Positions 22,655 through 33,509 of a stretch of DNA of 64,000 nt are shown one piece after another. Within the stretch, counting starts at the first letter, position 1, and every line of letters starts with the position of its first letter. The stretch lies in NCBI GenBank assembly GCA_014529385.2, contig CM043968.1:127493018-127557017 (forward strand), given 5' to 3'. A program made the position numbers and the translations under genes. The notes below the pieces were generated by a model. The model was not told where the DNA came from. It was given only the letters and a program-made list of their open reading frames with translations, and did not search any database. Source of the DNA: Adiantum capillus-veneris. Lineage: Eukaryota; Streptophyta; Polypodiopsida; Polypodiales; Pteridaceae.

Positions 22655-24185
22655 TGATAGCGGGAAAAACAGCAGTGCAATCGGGTGGCCTCTGTACTCG
22701 TGCACACTCCACAAACCACGCCTCATGCAAACAAGCAAAGAACAAAACAAAGGGGGCACCACCCTAAATTAAGAGGTTTAGGGACCTCACACATAGTGCA
22801 CATAGGCAAGTGAGACTTCTGGCATTATGATGGCATCAAAACACATGGCAAAACACATAGAAACGAAGCTTAGGGACCTTATGTAGCATATATATACACA
22901 AGACATCGGCTTAACAATACAACGGCATCTGATCATACATAACAAGGATATAGAGAAGCAAGCCAAGGATGGCATAATCCCTTGTCAAAAACAATCAACC
23001 CAGCAAGTAGGTATGATCCTACTAGCAACACATCAATACCTTAGAGAATGATGGCGAGGATGGTGGCCATGGAGCATGAGAGAAGACTCCTTATTTAGGT
23101 TTTAGGGCTAGTAATGTAGCATACTAGAGGGAGAGAGAGAGAGGGAGAGAGAGTAGAGCTCCATCCATAGCTCCTCGTTGTGAGCAATGTCGTCATAGCT
23201 TCGTTGCTTGGTGAAGTGGGTGAAGTGTTGGTTTTGAGTGAGAGAAGGCCTCCTTATATAGGTTTCTGAGAGGGTTTAGGATTAGGGATAAACATGCTTA
23301 AATCCGTTGATTGGGGTTACTTTTTGCTTAGGGTGGTCAACAGATTGAGGTCACCTGATATGTCACCATCAAGATATTCTCTAGAGTGATGTGAGAGGGG
23401 AGGGTAAATGCTGATTTTTCTGATTGTGACACATGGGGATAAGGCCTTGACCAGCATTTAAGAGCAGGTAAGGTGGCTGTTGAAACTGGAGGTTCTGCAC
23501 ATGTCAGGGGGGGACCTGCGGGGGGGAGGTGGCAGCTGGGTCCTCCTGAATATCAAATTCTCAAAAAATCCTCAACCATGGCTTCTTTTGACATGTGTTC
23601 TTTGAAAAAATCAGCATGTCTCTTTTCAACTCAAAAGTCTTTATCCCTGTTGACTCACCTTTACCATAAGATTTTCCCCTTTTCTCCTCCTGTAACTGCA
23701 TTGTTGATGCCCAATCACTGCTTCTAGTAACAGTGAACTGTTACCTACCAAATACTTATGGTGCAGTAAAAAATATTTACCATGGGTAAAAAAAGTTATT
23801 GTAGGTAAAAAGTGATTTGTATTTACCATGTAGGTGAAAAATATTTATTGTAGGTAAAAAATATTTACTATGGTAAAAAATATTTACTGTCGGTAAAAAA
23901 GTGAAAACGGAGTATGCTGTGCTGTGAGTCCACACGAAAATCCTCGTGTAAATTTCACTAGAAATTCACACCTAGAATGGGCTATGCTGTAAGATATAGG
24001 TTGTAGGCATGCATAAGAGCTCGTTCCCAAGTATCTTCTGTCCATGGCACTTTTTACTCTTTGGTGCTTGTGAAGTAGATTTTTCTTCTCTTTCGAGATC
24101 CCTTGGACTAGAGTATCCTCATCTCCCCAACAACTGACTGTGCCTTTATTGCATCTTCAGAAGGGGTCCTAAAAACCATGCATCA
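22655..24185 (-). repeat. 3' LTR of the Tat-like element
   Basis: 1,531 bp. TATA-like CTATATAAGG on the minus strand at about 23262-23253. It contains an array of (A)TTTACC-GTAGGTAAAAA units at 23745-23900, with 39 bp more than the 5' LTR. Confidence 0.95.
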
Positions 24186-24436
24186 TATAGCCCTCCCCCT
24201 TAAGCTAGAGGTATTTGATGCCTCTAGCTGTAGGTTGTGCTACAATAGGGTTCTCTTGAATACTTACCCACCTAGTACCAATTGAATTTGCCATGTTACT
24301 GCTTTCTTGGCTGATGGACCCTGTTTAGACCTTTCTGATGAATAATTGTATCCATCCATGACTAACAACTGGTCTCCTAGACCCTTGAAAGCCATACCCC
24401 ATCCATTGTCAATATCCGCTTTCACTGGTAGCATTC

Positions 24437-24503
24437 TCTTTTTTTCTTTTTTTCTTCTCTTTTCCTTTTTTTTTGTTTTTTTTGTCTTTTTTTTTTTTTT
24501 TTG
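24437..24503. repeat. Poly(T)/poly(A)-rich tract
   Basis: T-rich on the plus strand, A-rich in the sense of the Tat-like element. It lies between the pol stop (24530) and the 3' LTR. Confidence 0.8.
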
Positions 24504-24529
24504 AAACGACTATGTACATGATTGTTACC

Positions 24530-25118
24530 TTAGTTGGAGCTCGAATATGATGAGCTCTCCTCTGAACCATCCTTAGCATTGATTTCACCAGCATATGGCT
24601 GTGAAAGACGACATTGGTAGGCCTTCAATCGCCAACCATTTACCGGGGTCTGATGTACCTTACCATCTAGGTCACCTAGTTGGTAACTACCATTTGAGAA
24701 CCTCTGTATCACTACAAAAGGGCCTTCCCACTTAAGCAAGAACTTGCCATCCTTCCTGCGATCAAAGCGATTGTCGTATCTGAGCACTAAAGAACCTTCC
24801 TTGATACCTTTCTTGACAAGGTTGCGATTGAACTTCTTTCATTTCTTCTCTGCCTGGGCTGCATAGTACTTCACTGCTGACTCTCGATCTAGCCCTAACC
24901 TCTCCAAATCGATGGTTCTTCCTTCCACCAGCTTCTCTTGACTATCCTCTTGATGTGCTTTTAGAACTCGGAGGCTCGCTAGCTCCACTTCTATAGGCAA
25001 TAGTGCCTCTTGCCCGTAAACCAAGTGAAAAGGTGTATACCCCAAGGATGTTTTAAAGGATGTTTTGTAGGCCCAAAGTGCTGCATCTAGGTGTTTGTCC
25101 CATGCCTTAGGATGTAAA
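24530..25118 (-). pseudogene. Integrase C-terminal part of the Tat-like element
   Basis: After removal of the solo LTR (25119-27740) the frame continues without shift: KQVHLHPKAWDKHLDAALWA, then YKTSFKTSLGYTPFHLVYGQ and EALLPIEVELASLRVL. A single TGA at 24841-24839, again probably CGA to TGA, lies after AAQAEKK. Beyond it KKFNRNLVKKGI and GKFLLKWEGPFVVIQRFSNG form the normal integrase C-terminal barrel, ending near 24530 in a Ser-rich tail. Confidence 0.9.
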
Positions 25119-25649
25119 TGTAAGGTCTCTACTTTCAAATTTCACACAAGTTCTATTACGCAATTGAATTTTTTAACCATCACTCATTATTTAAGATATT
25201 CAAGTTCAAATTATGAATCGTAGGTTGAGAAAACCTAGAATTTAAAATTTACGCTACAAAATTCTGACATGTTTAGCTATATGAATCACTAACTAACTTA
25301 TTGCAAGACTTATTTACTGATTGTAGAATTTTCTTTTACTACTATAAAGTTAATATAAGACTGTAAAGTTTAACTTAAAAATGTAAAGTAAATTATCATC
25401 AAGGAAATAAATAAAATAATACATAGGGATGACAAATGAAGGCACATGGATCACATAGGGGGGGACAAAGTGGGACACACTATCACATGGAAAGGAGTGG
25501 CCTTATCTTTTGATGATAATGACAAAGTGGTCAAGCTCATGGGTACCACAAGGGTACCAAAAATGCGGATATGATTTTTGAAAAAAAAATAAAAAAATAT
25601 TTTTAAAAAAAAAATTTGAAAAAAAAAAGTTGAACGTTTTTATTTCTGC

Positions 25650-25658
25650 TATAAATAG
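25650..25658 (+). promoter_or_regulatory. TATA box in the solo LTR
   Basis: TATAAATAG, similar in sequence to the TATA boxes of the chromovirus LTRs. It is followed by a leader of about 880 nt. Confidence 0.6.
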
Positions 25659-25789
25659 AGCATCCATGCTCACACTTTAGGCATAGAGATTGCCTCTATA
25701 GCGCTCACGAAGTGCTGCCACTTCTCTTAGAGAGAAGGCGTCCACAAACCACTAAGAGAGAAAAAACTCTAGTGGACTAATAAGGTGTG

Positions 25790-26100
25790 TATTAATTGAG
25801 CATTCAATTAGTTTTAAGAAGGATATGTGTGTATGTGCTATCTCTTACTCTAATCTCTCTAATAGATTAGTAAGATTCAATTAGTTATGTGTGTGTGTGT
25901 GCTATCTATTATTACTCTAATCTTCTAATAGATTAGTGAGATTCAATTAGCTTTAAGAAGGATATGTGTGTGTGTGTGTGTGTGTGTTATCTTTTACTCT
26001 AATCTCTCTAATAGATTGAGGAGATTCAATTAACTTTAGAAAAGATGTGTGTGTATGTTTTCTCTTACTCTAATCTCTCTAAGTATACCTATTCTCTCTA
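25790..26100 (+). repeat. Tandem repeats in the solo LTR leader
   Basis: Three to four units of about 75-95 bp, each containing TTACTCTAATCTCTCTAATA, a GATTCAATTAG motif and a GT microsatellite. Confidence 0.75.
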
Positions 26101-26535
26101 GTTAGTACATCTTCACTATTAATTTATATATTGTTAATTGAAAGTTAATACATAAAAGAACTCATCGTATTCTTATCATACATGATGAAATTCTCATTCA
26201 CCAATGTTATTGTCAATTAGGTTAAACTGAATTTTGAATAATACTAAAAATTGATTTAGTTGAAGTATAGAATTGAAGTTAGAATTGGATTAGAAATGTC
26301 ATGCATAAAAGTAATGCATTCCTAAACTTTCACTCATAATTTACACACTTAATTTATTAATTAAGATTAGTAAATATTTGGTGTATAGAAATTAGATGTA
26401 GAACAACAACACTAAGTGTGAATCCGAGTTGGCGAGGATTCAAATTACAGACTCTCTTTGAAAACAAGGAGATTACTAGGAAAATTGACTAATTTAAAGT
26501 TCTAAGTGTATAACATAAGTGTAGTACAAAAAAAA

Positions 26536-26730
26536 ATGGCTCCAAAGCGTGCTCGAACACAAGGCACTAATGATCATGAAGCTAGTACAAGTAACGGTGG
26601 AATCCCTGCGGAAAATGCTATGTCTCCACCAATCGGACCAATCGAAGCTATGGTACAAGTTAGTATTGCAGTTTCAAGTTATGCATCATTACATATACGA
26701 GACCATAGGAATATATTATTTACCTTATGA
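26536..26730 (+). CDS. LTR-encoded ORF, MAPKR family (solo LTR copy)
   Basis: Starts MAPKRARTQGTNDHEASTSN, then GGIPAENAMSPPIGPIEAMV, and ends at 26730. The start and the NDHEA motif match the ORFs in the chromovirus LTRs, although the surrounding DNA is not alignable by eye. The position downstream of a TATA box within an LTR is also shared. A GTACAAGT at about 26651 could be a splice donor. The protein beyond residue about 45 is probably not real coding sequence. Function unknown. Confidence 0.4.
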   Translation: MAPKRARTQGTNDHEASTSNGGIPAENAMSPPIGPIEAMVQVSIAVSSYASLHIRDHRNILFTL

Positions 26731-26908
26731 AAAGAAAATACGGACCGAAACCACGGGGCTTAACCCCAAGAAACGCGTCATATGTTTGACAAGTAGGAAA
26801 GATTGTCTGGTTAAACTGGTTGCTATAGGAAAGAATGTTTGTCCAAAACCTTCGGTATGGTTTTTCTCAAGTATCTCTACTTATTAGCGCTGGTATTATG
26901 TGGCAGTT

Positions 26909-27070
26909 GCCGAGGCGTGAGATGACGCCCAGGATGGCACCGCTGATGCTGTGGTGGGAGTACACCCAGATTAGCCCAGCTGGATACTGCGGTTTTGTTT
27001 TGCCGTGGCGTGAGGATGATGCCCAGATTGGCACCGTTGTTGCTGTGACGGGAGTACGTCTAGATTAGCA
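26909..27070 (+). repeat. 93-bp tandem duplication in the solo LTR
   Basis: The unit starting GCCG(A/T)GGCGTGAG at 26909 repeats at 27002 with substitutions. Both units share GGCACCG, GGGAGTAC and AGATTAGC. Confidence 0.85.
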
Positions 27071-27740
27071 CAACGAGTACTTGTCGAGTGGTATGGGACA
27101 CTCATGAGGACAAGGGTTTTTATAAATAATGTATATACCAATCGGACATAATAGCGCCAGTAGAGATTCTTGAGTGAACCTAATCCAAGGGTTGTTGGTT
27201 TAAAATTGGACGACTTCTTGTTTGACAATTGTTTGTAATACTGTTTGAAGGGCTGTTTTAACGAACCATTATCATAAATAAAGTAAAGGAACATGTATGT
27301 TTAAACAGTGTGGTAGTAATTAGATAACAAAAGAAGGGTGAGTGTGGTGTGGAAAGTGGGAGAATGATACCCCGACGGTATCATTCTATGGACGGGTGGA
27401 CCCGATGAGTCGGGTAACTTTCCAACGCTAGAATTTGTTTTTAGTCATAAATCTTAAAAGAGACAAACCTTGGCGGCTGTGCTTCTGAAACATGGAGAAA
27501 AAAGCGCACAGGTTGGCCACTCTAAGATTTATACTTTTAGGTATAATTGATTATAGATAGTTTTTAGATAGGGTTATGGTGGTCACGCTCCGCCATAGCG
27601 AGATAGGACCAATCCTTCACTAACGGTTCATGCCCGTGGCTACGTAGTAGCTAAGGCAATGTCCGTTGGTTTTTCCTTATCAGGATTGGAGACCTATCAA
27701 AGGTACTCCGCTCCTCTCGACAAGGGGCAGGGACCTCACA

Positions 27741-30411
27741 GTAAATGTACTTGCTTAGTGATGATTTTACATATAAGACCATTTACCTTTTCCACAAGAC
27801 CATTGCAATGAGGGTAGTATGGTGTAGAGTGCCTGCGCTTGATTTTTAACTTGCTCATCAATTGCCCGACTAAATCAGCTCAAAATCCCGGTCCCCTATT
27901 CGAGAGAATCTCCAAAGGTGTGCCAAAATGGCAACAAAGGCATTCAAAAATGAAATCACTCACGTCCTTGGCTGTGATGCGCTTTGTGGGACGAGCTTCC
28001 TCCCATCTGGTCATGTACTCCACCCCCATAATGATGTATTCCTTCCCTGATTGAGTGAAAGGTAGTGGCCCTATTGCATCTATCCCCCATTTTTCAAATG
28101 GCCCATAGGTTTTGATTGGATGCTGATTTTCATGGGTAAGACGCCTTGGTCCAGCTTTTTGGCAAACCTCACATGTGCGGCACCAATGTTGTACATCTCG
28201 ATGGCGGCTTGGCCACGTGAACCCTGCTTGTAAAATCTTTCTGCTAGTAATCTCTTGTGCAAAGTGGCCACCACACACACCTTCATGACAACTAAACAAA
28301 ATATCCTTTATCTCTTGGGATGCAGGAACTCTCCTTAAGACAGCATCTTTCCCTCTACAATACAAGTCCTCATTCACTAAGCTATAGCTGGTAGCCTTTT
28401 TTGCCAACCACCTACGTTCACTTTTACTCATACCAGAGGGTGCTTCACAATGCTCAAGAAAGTAAAGTAAATCATGCAGCTCCTCCTTTCCCTGGTATAA
28501 AGGACTTTTCACAAGGATAGCACCTACTATGAGAGTTTGTAGTTCTTCACCTGCTAAGGCATCTGCTTCTCGATTTTGATCTCTAGGTACAAAGTGCACT
28601 CGAACTTCTTTAAAACCCTTCAACAAGGCCTTTGCTTCCCTCATCTTAACAGACAATTTGTCATTTTTAGAGGCCCATACACCAACCATTTGCTTAACAA
28701 TCAACATGGAGTCACCAAAAACATGTAGCTTTGTGATGCCCTGAGAAAGACAACATTGCAACCCTAAAACAAGGGCATGGTACTCTGCTTCATTGTTAGA
28801 ATGAACCTCTTTTAGATGAAACCCTTTTGCAAAGATCTTCTCCTTCTCTGGACCTAATATTACTATGCCTGCTGATGCCTTGTCTTTGGTCCTCTTGTAA
28901 GCCCCATCAAAATACAGACTGTGTGCTCCCAGTAGAACTTCAGGCTCCGGGATAGGCGGTACCTTACTAGGTGCCTCTTTCTTGGCCTTCTCATAACACC
29001 TTTGTGTGAGGACAGCTGCCAAACAAGCACGGGTGGAATCCTCTACTTGTAGTGTGTAGTCAAACTCTTGAAGCTGCACCACCCACTTTGCTATTCTTTG
29101 AGACAATTCCATGTATTGTAGGGCATATGGAAAAACCTCCTCAATTGTGATCACCACAAATTGTCTCGGAAGTAAGTAAGCCCGAAACTTCTCCACTACA
29201 AACATAAGAGCTAGCACCAATTGCTCAGTTGCGCTGAAACCCTTTTCAGCAGCTGTCATCACTCTACTAGAGAAGTAGACTGGTCTCATGAGAGATGTCT
29301 TTGGGTCTTTTTGCATCAAGACAGCTCCTAGAGCTTCTGGACCTACACTAGGATTTACATAGAATAATTCACCCCATGTGGGTTGTAGGACGACAGGCAA
29401 TGAGCTCAAAATGGCTTTAACTTCTTGAAAGCACCTTTCACCCTCCTCACTCCATGTCAATGTAGAGTGTTTAGTGAGCTGCTGCAAAGGATAGATTGCC
29501 TGATAAAGGAGATGTATGAATCGTCCCATGTAGCGAACCTTTTGAATGAAGGAGACTAGTTGCTTCACGTTTGAAGGAGTAGGTAAAGCTAACAATGTCT
29601 TTACCTTTTCAGGGTCAGCCTCAATACCATCTTGAGACACAACATGGCCTAGTAGAGTGACCTTGCTCTCACCTATGTGGCACTTGTCTTTATTCAATTG
29701 CCCACCCAATTGGGCCAGACGGGTGAAACCTTCATCAACCTTGGACAGATGTACTTCCCTAGAGCTGTAAATGCAAAAATCATCAATGAAGACTCGTATG
29801 GACTTACCAAAGTAAGGTTGAAACACCAAGTTCATAAACCTCTGGAAAGTAGCTGGAGCATTAGTTAAAACAAAAGGCATAACTCTATAAGCAAAACACC
29901 CCCAAGGTGTTATGAAGGTAGTCTTTCTTTGGTCTTCATCTGCAATTCTGATTTGGAAGTAGCCTGAGTACCCATCACACACTGTGTACCTTTCATGACC
30001 AGCCACTTCATTTAGTATTTCATCTTGAAAAGGCAAAGGAAAATGGTCCCTTTTTGTGGCTGCGTTTAGAGGCTTGTAATCCACACATACCCTCCACTTT
30101 CCATTTTTCTTTGGTGCTACCACAACTGGAGACACCCACTCAGAATCTTCCACTGGGTAGATAAATCCTGCCTTGAGTAATCTTTTTACTTCTTTTAAGA
30201 GTGCATCTTGTTGCACTAGCCCTAATCTCCTTAGCCTTTGCACCACTGGTTTGGCACCTTCCTTTAATTGGTGTTGGGTTATCGTCACTCCTTTAATGTG
30301 CTCGTAATCAGTTATAAAGAGGCCAGCATGCTTCTTTAGTACCTGCAAATAGGGTTCTCTCTCTTCTTCTAGTAGGTCCTTAGCTAGCATCTCCTCTAAG
30401 CCTGTGGCTTC
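27741..30411 (-). pseudogene. RT, RNase H, archaeal-type RNase H and integrase N-part of the Tat-like element
   Basis: In phase with gag, the reading continues EATGLEEMLAKDLLEEEREP. RT motifs include WVSPVVVAPKKNGKWRVCVD, GYSGYFQIRIADEDQ and the FIDD box. A classical RNase H follows (EALGAVLMQKDPKTSLMRPV), then a second, archaeal-type RNase H (SLYFDGAYKRTKDKASAGIV, SNNEAEYHALVLGLQ, FGDSMLIVKQ). Integrase has CRTCEVCQKAGPRRL and KWGIDAIGPLP. The second integrase catalytic site reads LSNRGPGF where SDRG is expected, so Asp became Asn. A TGA at 27882-27880 replaces the expected Arg (CGA). The frame then continues RRHSTPYYPHCNGLVEKVNG until the solo LTR at 27740. Confidence 0.93.
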
Positions 30412-32151
30412 TTACTTGTTTAGAGAGTCTTGACCACCTTCTCCTTCTGGGTTTTGCAGTATTATACCCATGAATTCCAAAGATCTAGCATCCTCCTCAG
30501 ATGACTCATCCTCAGATGAAGAGCAGCTGCTTGTGCTCCATTCATCCATAGAAGTCTCCATCTCTAGGTCTTGTTGTCTACCCTGCTTCATGTCATACAC
30601 AATTTTCTGTTGCTTTCCACCTACCTTATGATTTGGTCGAAACTCAAGGGAACCTGTCTCCCAATCTTGCCTAGCTTTCATAGCCATAAGCCAAGGTCTT
30701 CCAAGGATTAGCGGATAGCCCTCCCCCTTAGTTGGGATCACATAAGCATCAATTGAGATTGCCACACCAAAAGATGAAACCTTCACTCCATTAACCTTTC
30801 CCACACAAGCCACCCTTACATTATTTGCCATCTTAGCTTGTAAGGAAGTTTTCTCGTTTACTTCCAAACCCAACCTGTGCATTAATTTCTCTGTCATAAC
30901 ACAAATCTCGGCTCCACCATCTACGTACACATTGGAGACTCGCTGACTCTTAATCTCTGCATCAATGACTGGCACGATATCCTTCATGCCTCTTGCACTA
31001 ATAGACCCAACTGACTTTGCCTTAGCCCTCCTGGTGTTGACCATCTTAGACCAGGTTCTACACATCTTTGGGGAAAGGTGGAGGAGTTGCTGCCATGAAA
31101 TCTTTGGTCCTTGCTTACTCACATATGCTACCAGGTCGTAAGGTATGGATCCTACCCCAAGTGGAAAGTCTTCTACTCCTATGTGCCTCCTTGGCCTACT
31201 CTTCCTTTTCTTGTCTCCTATCACTTGGGAGGAACCCTCATTCCCTTTATCCGGCTCTGAAGCTTCCATTTCATCAGTTCTTTGTCTCCTAACTCTCTTT
31301 ATTGGCATGGCAACAGCTTCCTCCATTTTTTCTTTCCCTTTATCCTTACCATTGTCAAGACTTATGACAGAGACAGCCCTGTCCTCCCCTCCCGATGGTA
31401 GTGGAGGGATCTCTGCTGGTGCTTGTGGTGGTGGAGGAGGGGGTCTCAATATTTGGATTGGTGGAGCCACGTGTGCATTTTGTCCATTTAGTGGCCTAGC
31501 TCGAGGAGGAGTGACTTGTTGAAGTAATTCTTGTTGAGAGGACTCTTGGTCTGTTGCTCCTGTCCCTGCTACTACCCTTGCCGTAGGTTGAGCTAGCGGT
31601 GGAGGCTCCATTCCCCCTTGTAGTTGATCTTGGAATTTTAACTTCCTATCCTTCTCCCTTGCATAAGTCATAGCTTTATCAAAGGTATCTGGGAATTTAC
31701 CTTTTACCTTTTCTCGAAGGATGGGGTAAAGCCCTGCCAAGAAACAATCATTCTTTAGGCATTCTGGCGCCCTTTCTCCTTCACCTAGTGATGCACACCA
31801 TTTCTCCCACAGGTTGGAAAACTTTCCTTCATAGCTTCTACAGTCATTGGGTGATGTTTGGCGTAGCTCTAAGAGTTGTCTCCATATCTCTTCTGGAGGC
31901 TCATGGCGGCGAAATTCTTCGATGAAGGCCATCTTTAAGGACTCCCAGTATCTTCTTTCTTCAGGTGCCAAAGTTTGATACCATAATTTTGCACCTTCCC
32001 TCAAGACCAAAGGAAAGGCCCTTAACTTAGTAGCTTCGTCATCCCTTCCCGATACCAGAAAGGCCATTTCCAAATTATCCAAAAAGTCTGGAGCAACCTC
32101 CCCAGGCTTACCATAAAAATTAGGGAAGGCCATAAGTGAGAGAGTAAACAA
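30412..32151 (-). pseudogene. Gag and aspartic protease of the Tat-like element
   Basis: 579 codons are open on the minus strand. The gag core is at the N-terminus (MAFPNFYGKPGEVAPDFLDN, REGAKLWYQTLAPEERRYWE, FIEEFRRHEPPEEIWRQLLE). A Pro-rich and basic linker follows, then the retropepsin region VSNVYVDGGAEICVM (D-G-G where D-S/T-G is usual) and VIPTKGEGYPLILGRPWLMA. A single in-frame TAA at 30414-30412 separates it from the RT frame. It is either a nonsense change or a readthrough site. No CCHC knuckle is visible. Confidence 0.9.
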
Positions 32152-32468
32152 TTACACAAACAGCTCCAATTTATTTTAAAATAGAGTATGGTAATTACAA
32201 TTTGGAGCTTTAGCACAACTTAGCTCAAAATAGGATGAAGATCGACACATCAAAGGAATGGTAATAGTCTAGTAAGGGTAGAATGACGGGATGAGGAGAG
32301 CGCAAGATTTCCCCAAGTCTCTCGGCTCCAAACAACAGGGCTATTCTTTGCTGATAAAAGATTTTTCTATCAATACAAATATTCACACGGATATGACACA
32401 CAAAATGGAAAGGAAACATGCGGGGATCATCATTCTCATTATTGGCATCCATACTTACACACAAGAGC

Positions 32469-33437
32469 CTAGCTTAGTTGCACCACCTTGGGACCAATGA
32501 GCCTGATCAGCCACAGAAGGTCAGCACCTCGGATCACTTCGACTCTTCTTGATGCATCTGTGAAGACGTAAGGCGTGATGGAAACACTTTGTACAATGCT
32601 GAGCCTTTTAGCAAGCAACAATTGGATGCTATTACCATAATCAACATGACGAATGAAAGTGACACCATTAATGTGCAGCACATCATCAACTAAGATAGTT
32701 TCCTTAGATTGAGATAACTTCTTGAAAATTAGCAGCAAAGGTAGGGCAGGGAGGCTTTTCACCCGGTCTCCAAAGCACTTTGGACAATATCCAAAGTGAT
32801 CTTCACGCGGACAAGAGGTTGGCTTGGGATTGGTGGTGTCTGGATTCACAAAGTGCACTGGGAGCACTCGCAGACGAGCGGCAATCTTGTAGGCAAGCCT
32901 TCGCCTCTTTGCTTCAGGAGAATTTAGGGGTGAGAGTCGTGGTTGCAAGTTGGAGGTTGAAGTTGGTTGCTCACTAGCCTTTTTCTTGCCTGTAGTGGTC
33001 ATGTAATCCCTTATTAATGAGATTAAGCCAAATGTTACCTTACGCTTGAGCACGCGCTGCGGCCTTGGGCCACTTAGGTGTAGAGGTGATCTTCCTCCTC
33101 TTAGTCGGCTCCTCAGGAAAGAGAGGTCTGGTGATGCTTTCTCTTCCCTTAATGTGTGTCACAGTACCTTCGTGTATGTTGATGTAGAATATTTCAAGCT
33201 CGTGTGCGTTGGAGGTTTCTGGAGCACTCATAGGTTGAGAGGAGAGGTATATCAAGCTCTTCTTCTTACTCTCCTTCGTTGGCGACGATCACGAACAAGG
33301 CATGTAGAAGAACTTACTTCTTGAATTTCAATGACACTACAACCTGGTAACAAGACCTCGATGAAAGCTTTTAAGGCCTCTAAAGCCTCCTCCTCTTCTG
33401 TTCTCCAATTTGCAAACTCCTCACGCCATTCGTCCAT
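32469..33437 (-). pseudogene. Extra ORF(s) between the 5' LTR and gag of the Tat-like element
   Basis: Three overlapping minus-strand frames precede gag. They are 33437-33252 (starts MDEWREEFANWRTEEEEALE), 33255-33040 (with EIFYINIHEGTVTHIKGRES and a basic KRRKITSTPKWPK end) and 33053-32469. The last has a Ser/Pro-rich N-terminus, then CPREDHFGYCPKCFGDRV with a paired-cysteine motif and TILVDDVLHINGVTFIRHVD. Ogre-type elements are known for an ORF upstream of gag, which makes one broken protein plausible. I recognise no domain. Frameshifts or an intron would be needed to join the parts. Confidence 0.5.
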
Positions 33438-33509
33438 GTTGTAGATTGCACATCTTCATTGCTTGTGGATTGAAGGTCTGTGTAGCCCTCCTCAGTGGGG
33501 GCACCAAAA

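Larger units (their letters stand above)
25119..27740 (+). mobile_element. Solo LTR (2.6 kb) inserted in the integrase
   Basis: Target duplication GTAAA (25114-25118, 27741-27745). The insert begins TGTAAGGTC and ends GACCTCACA. Removing it and one duplicate restores the integrase frame exactly. It has a promoter-like TATA box, a leader with tandem repeats, and an ORF starting MAPKRARTQ. No internal direct repeat of its ends is seen, so I call it a solo LTR left by recombination. Its size and internal layout resemble the 3-kb LTRs of the deleted chromovirus, though the sequences are not alignable by eye. Confidence 0.8.

Noticed and set aside
25840-26090. Spaced repeats at 25790-26100 considered as a CRISPR-like array
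   Set aside because: The units are contiguous minisatellite copies with GT microsatellites, in a plant LTR leader, without unique spacers.
31068-31522. Plus-strand frames opposite the Tat gag
   Set aside because: Shadow frames of the Pro/Ser-rich gag linker; no motif of their own.
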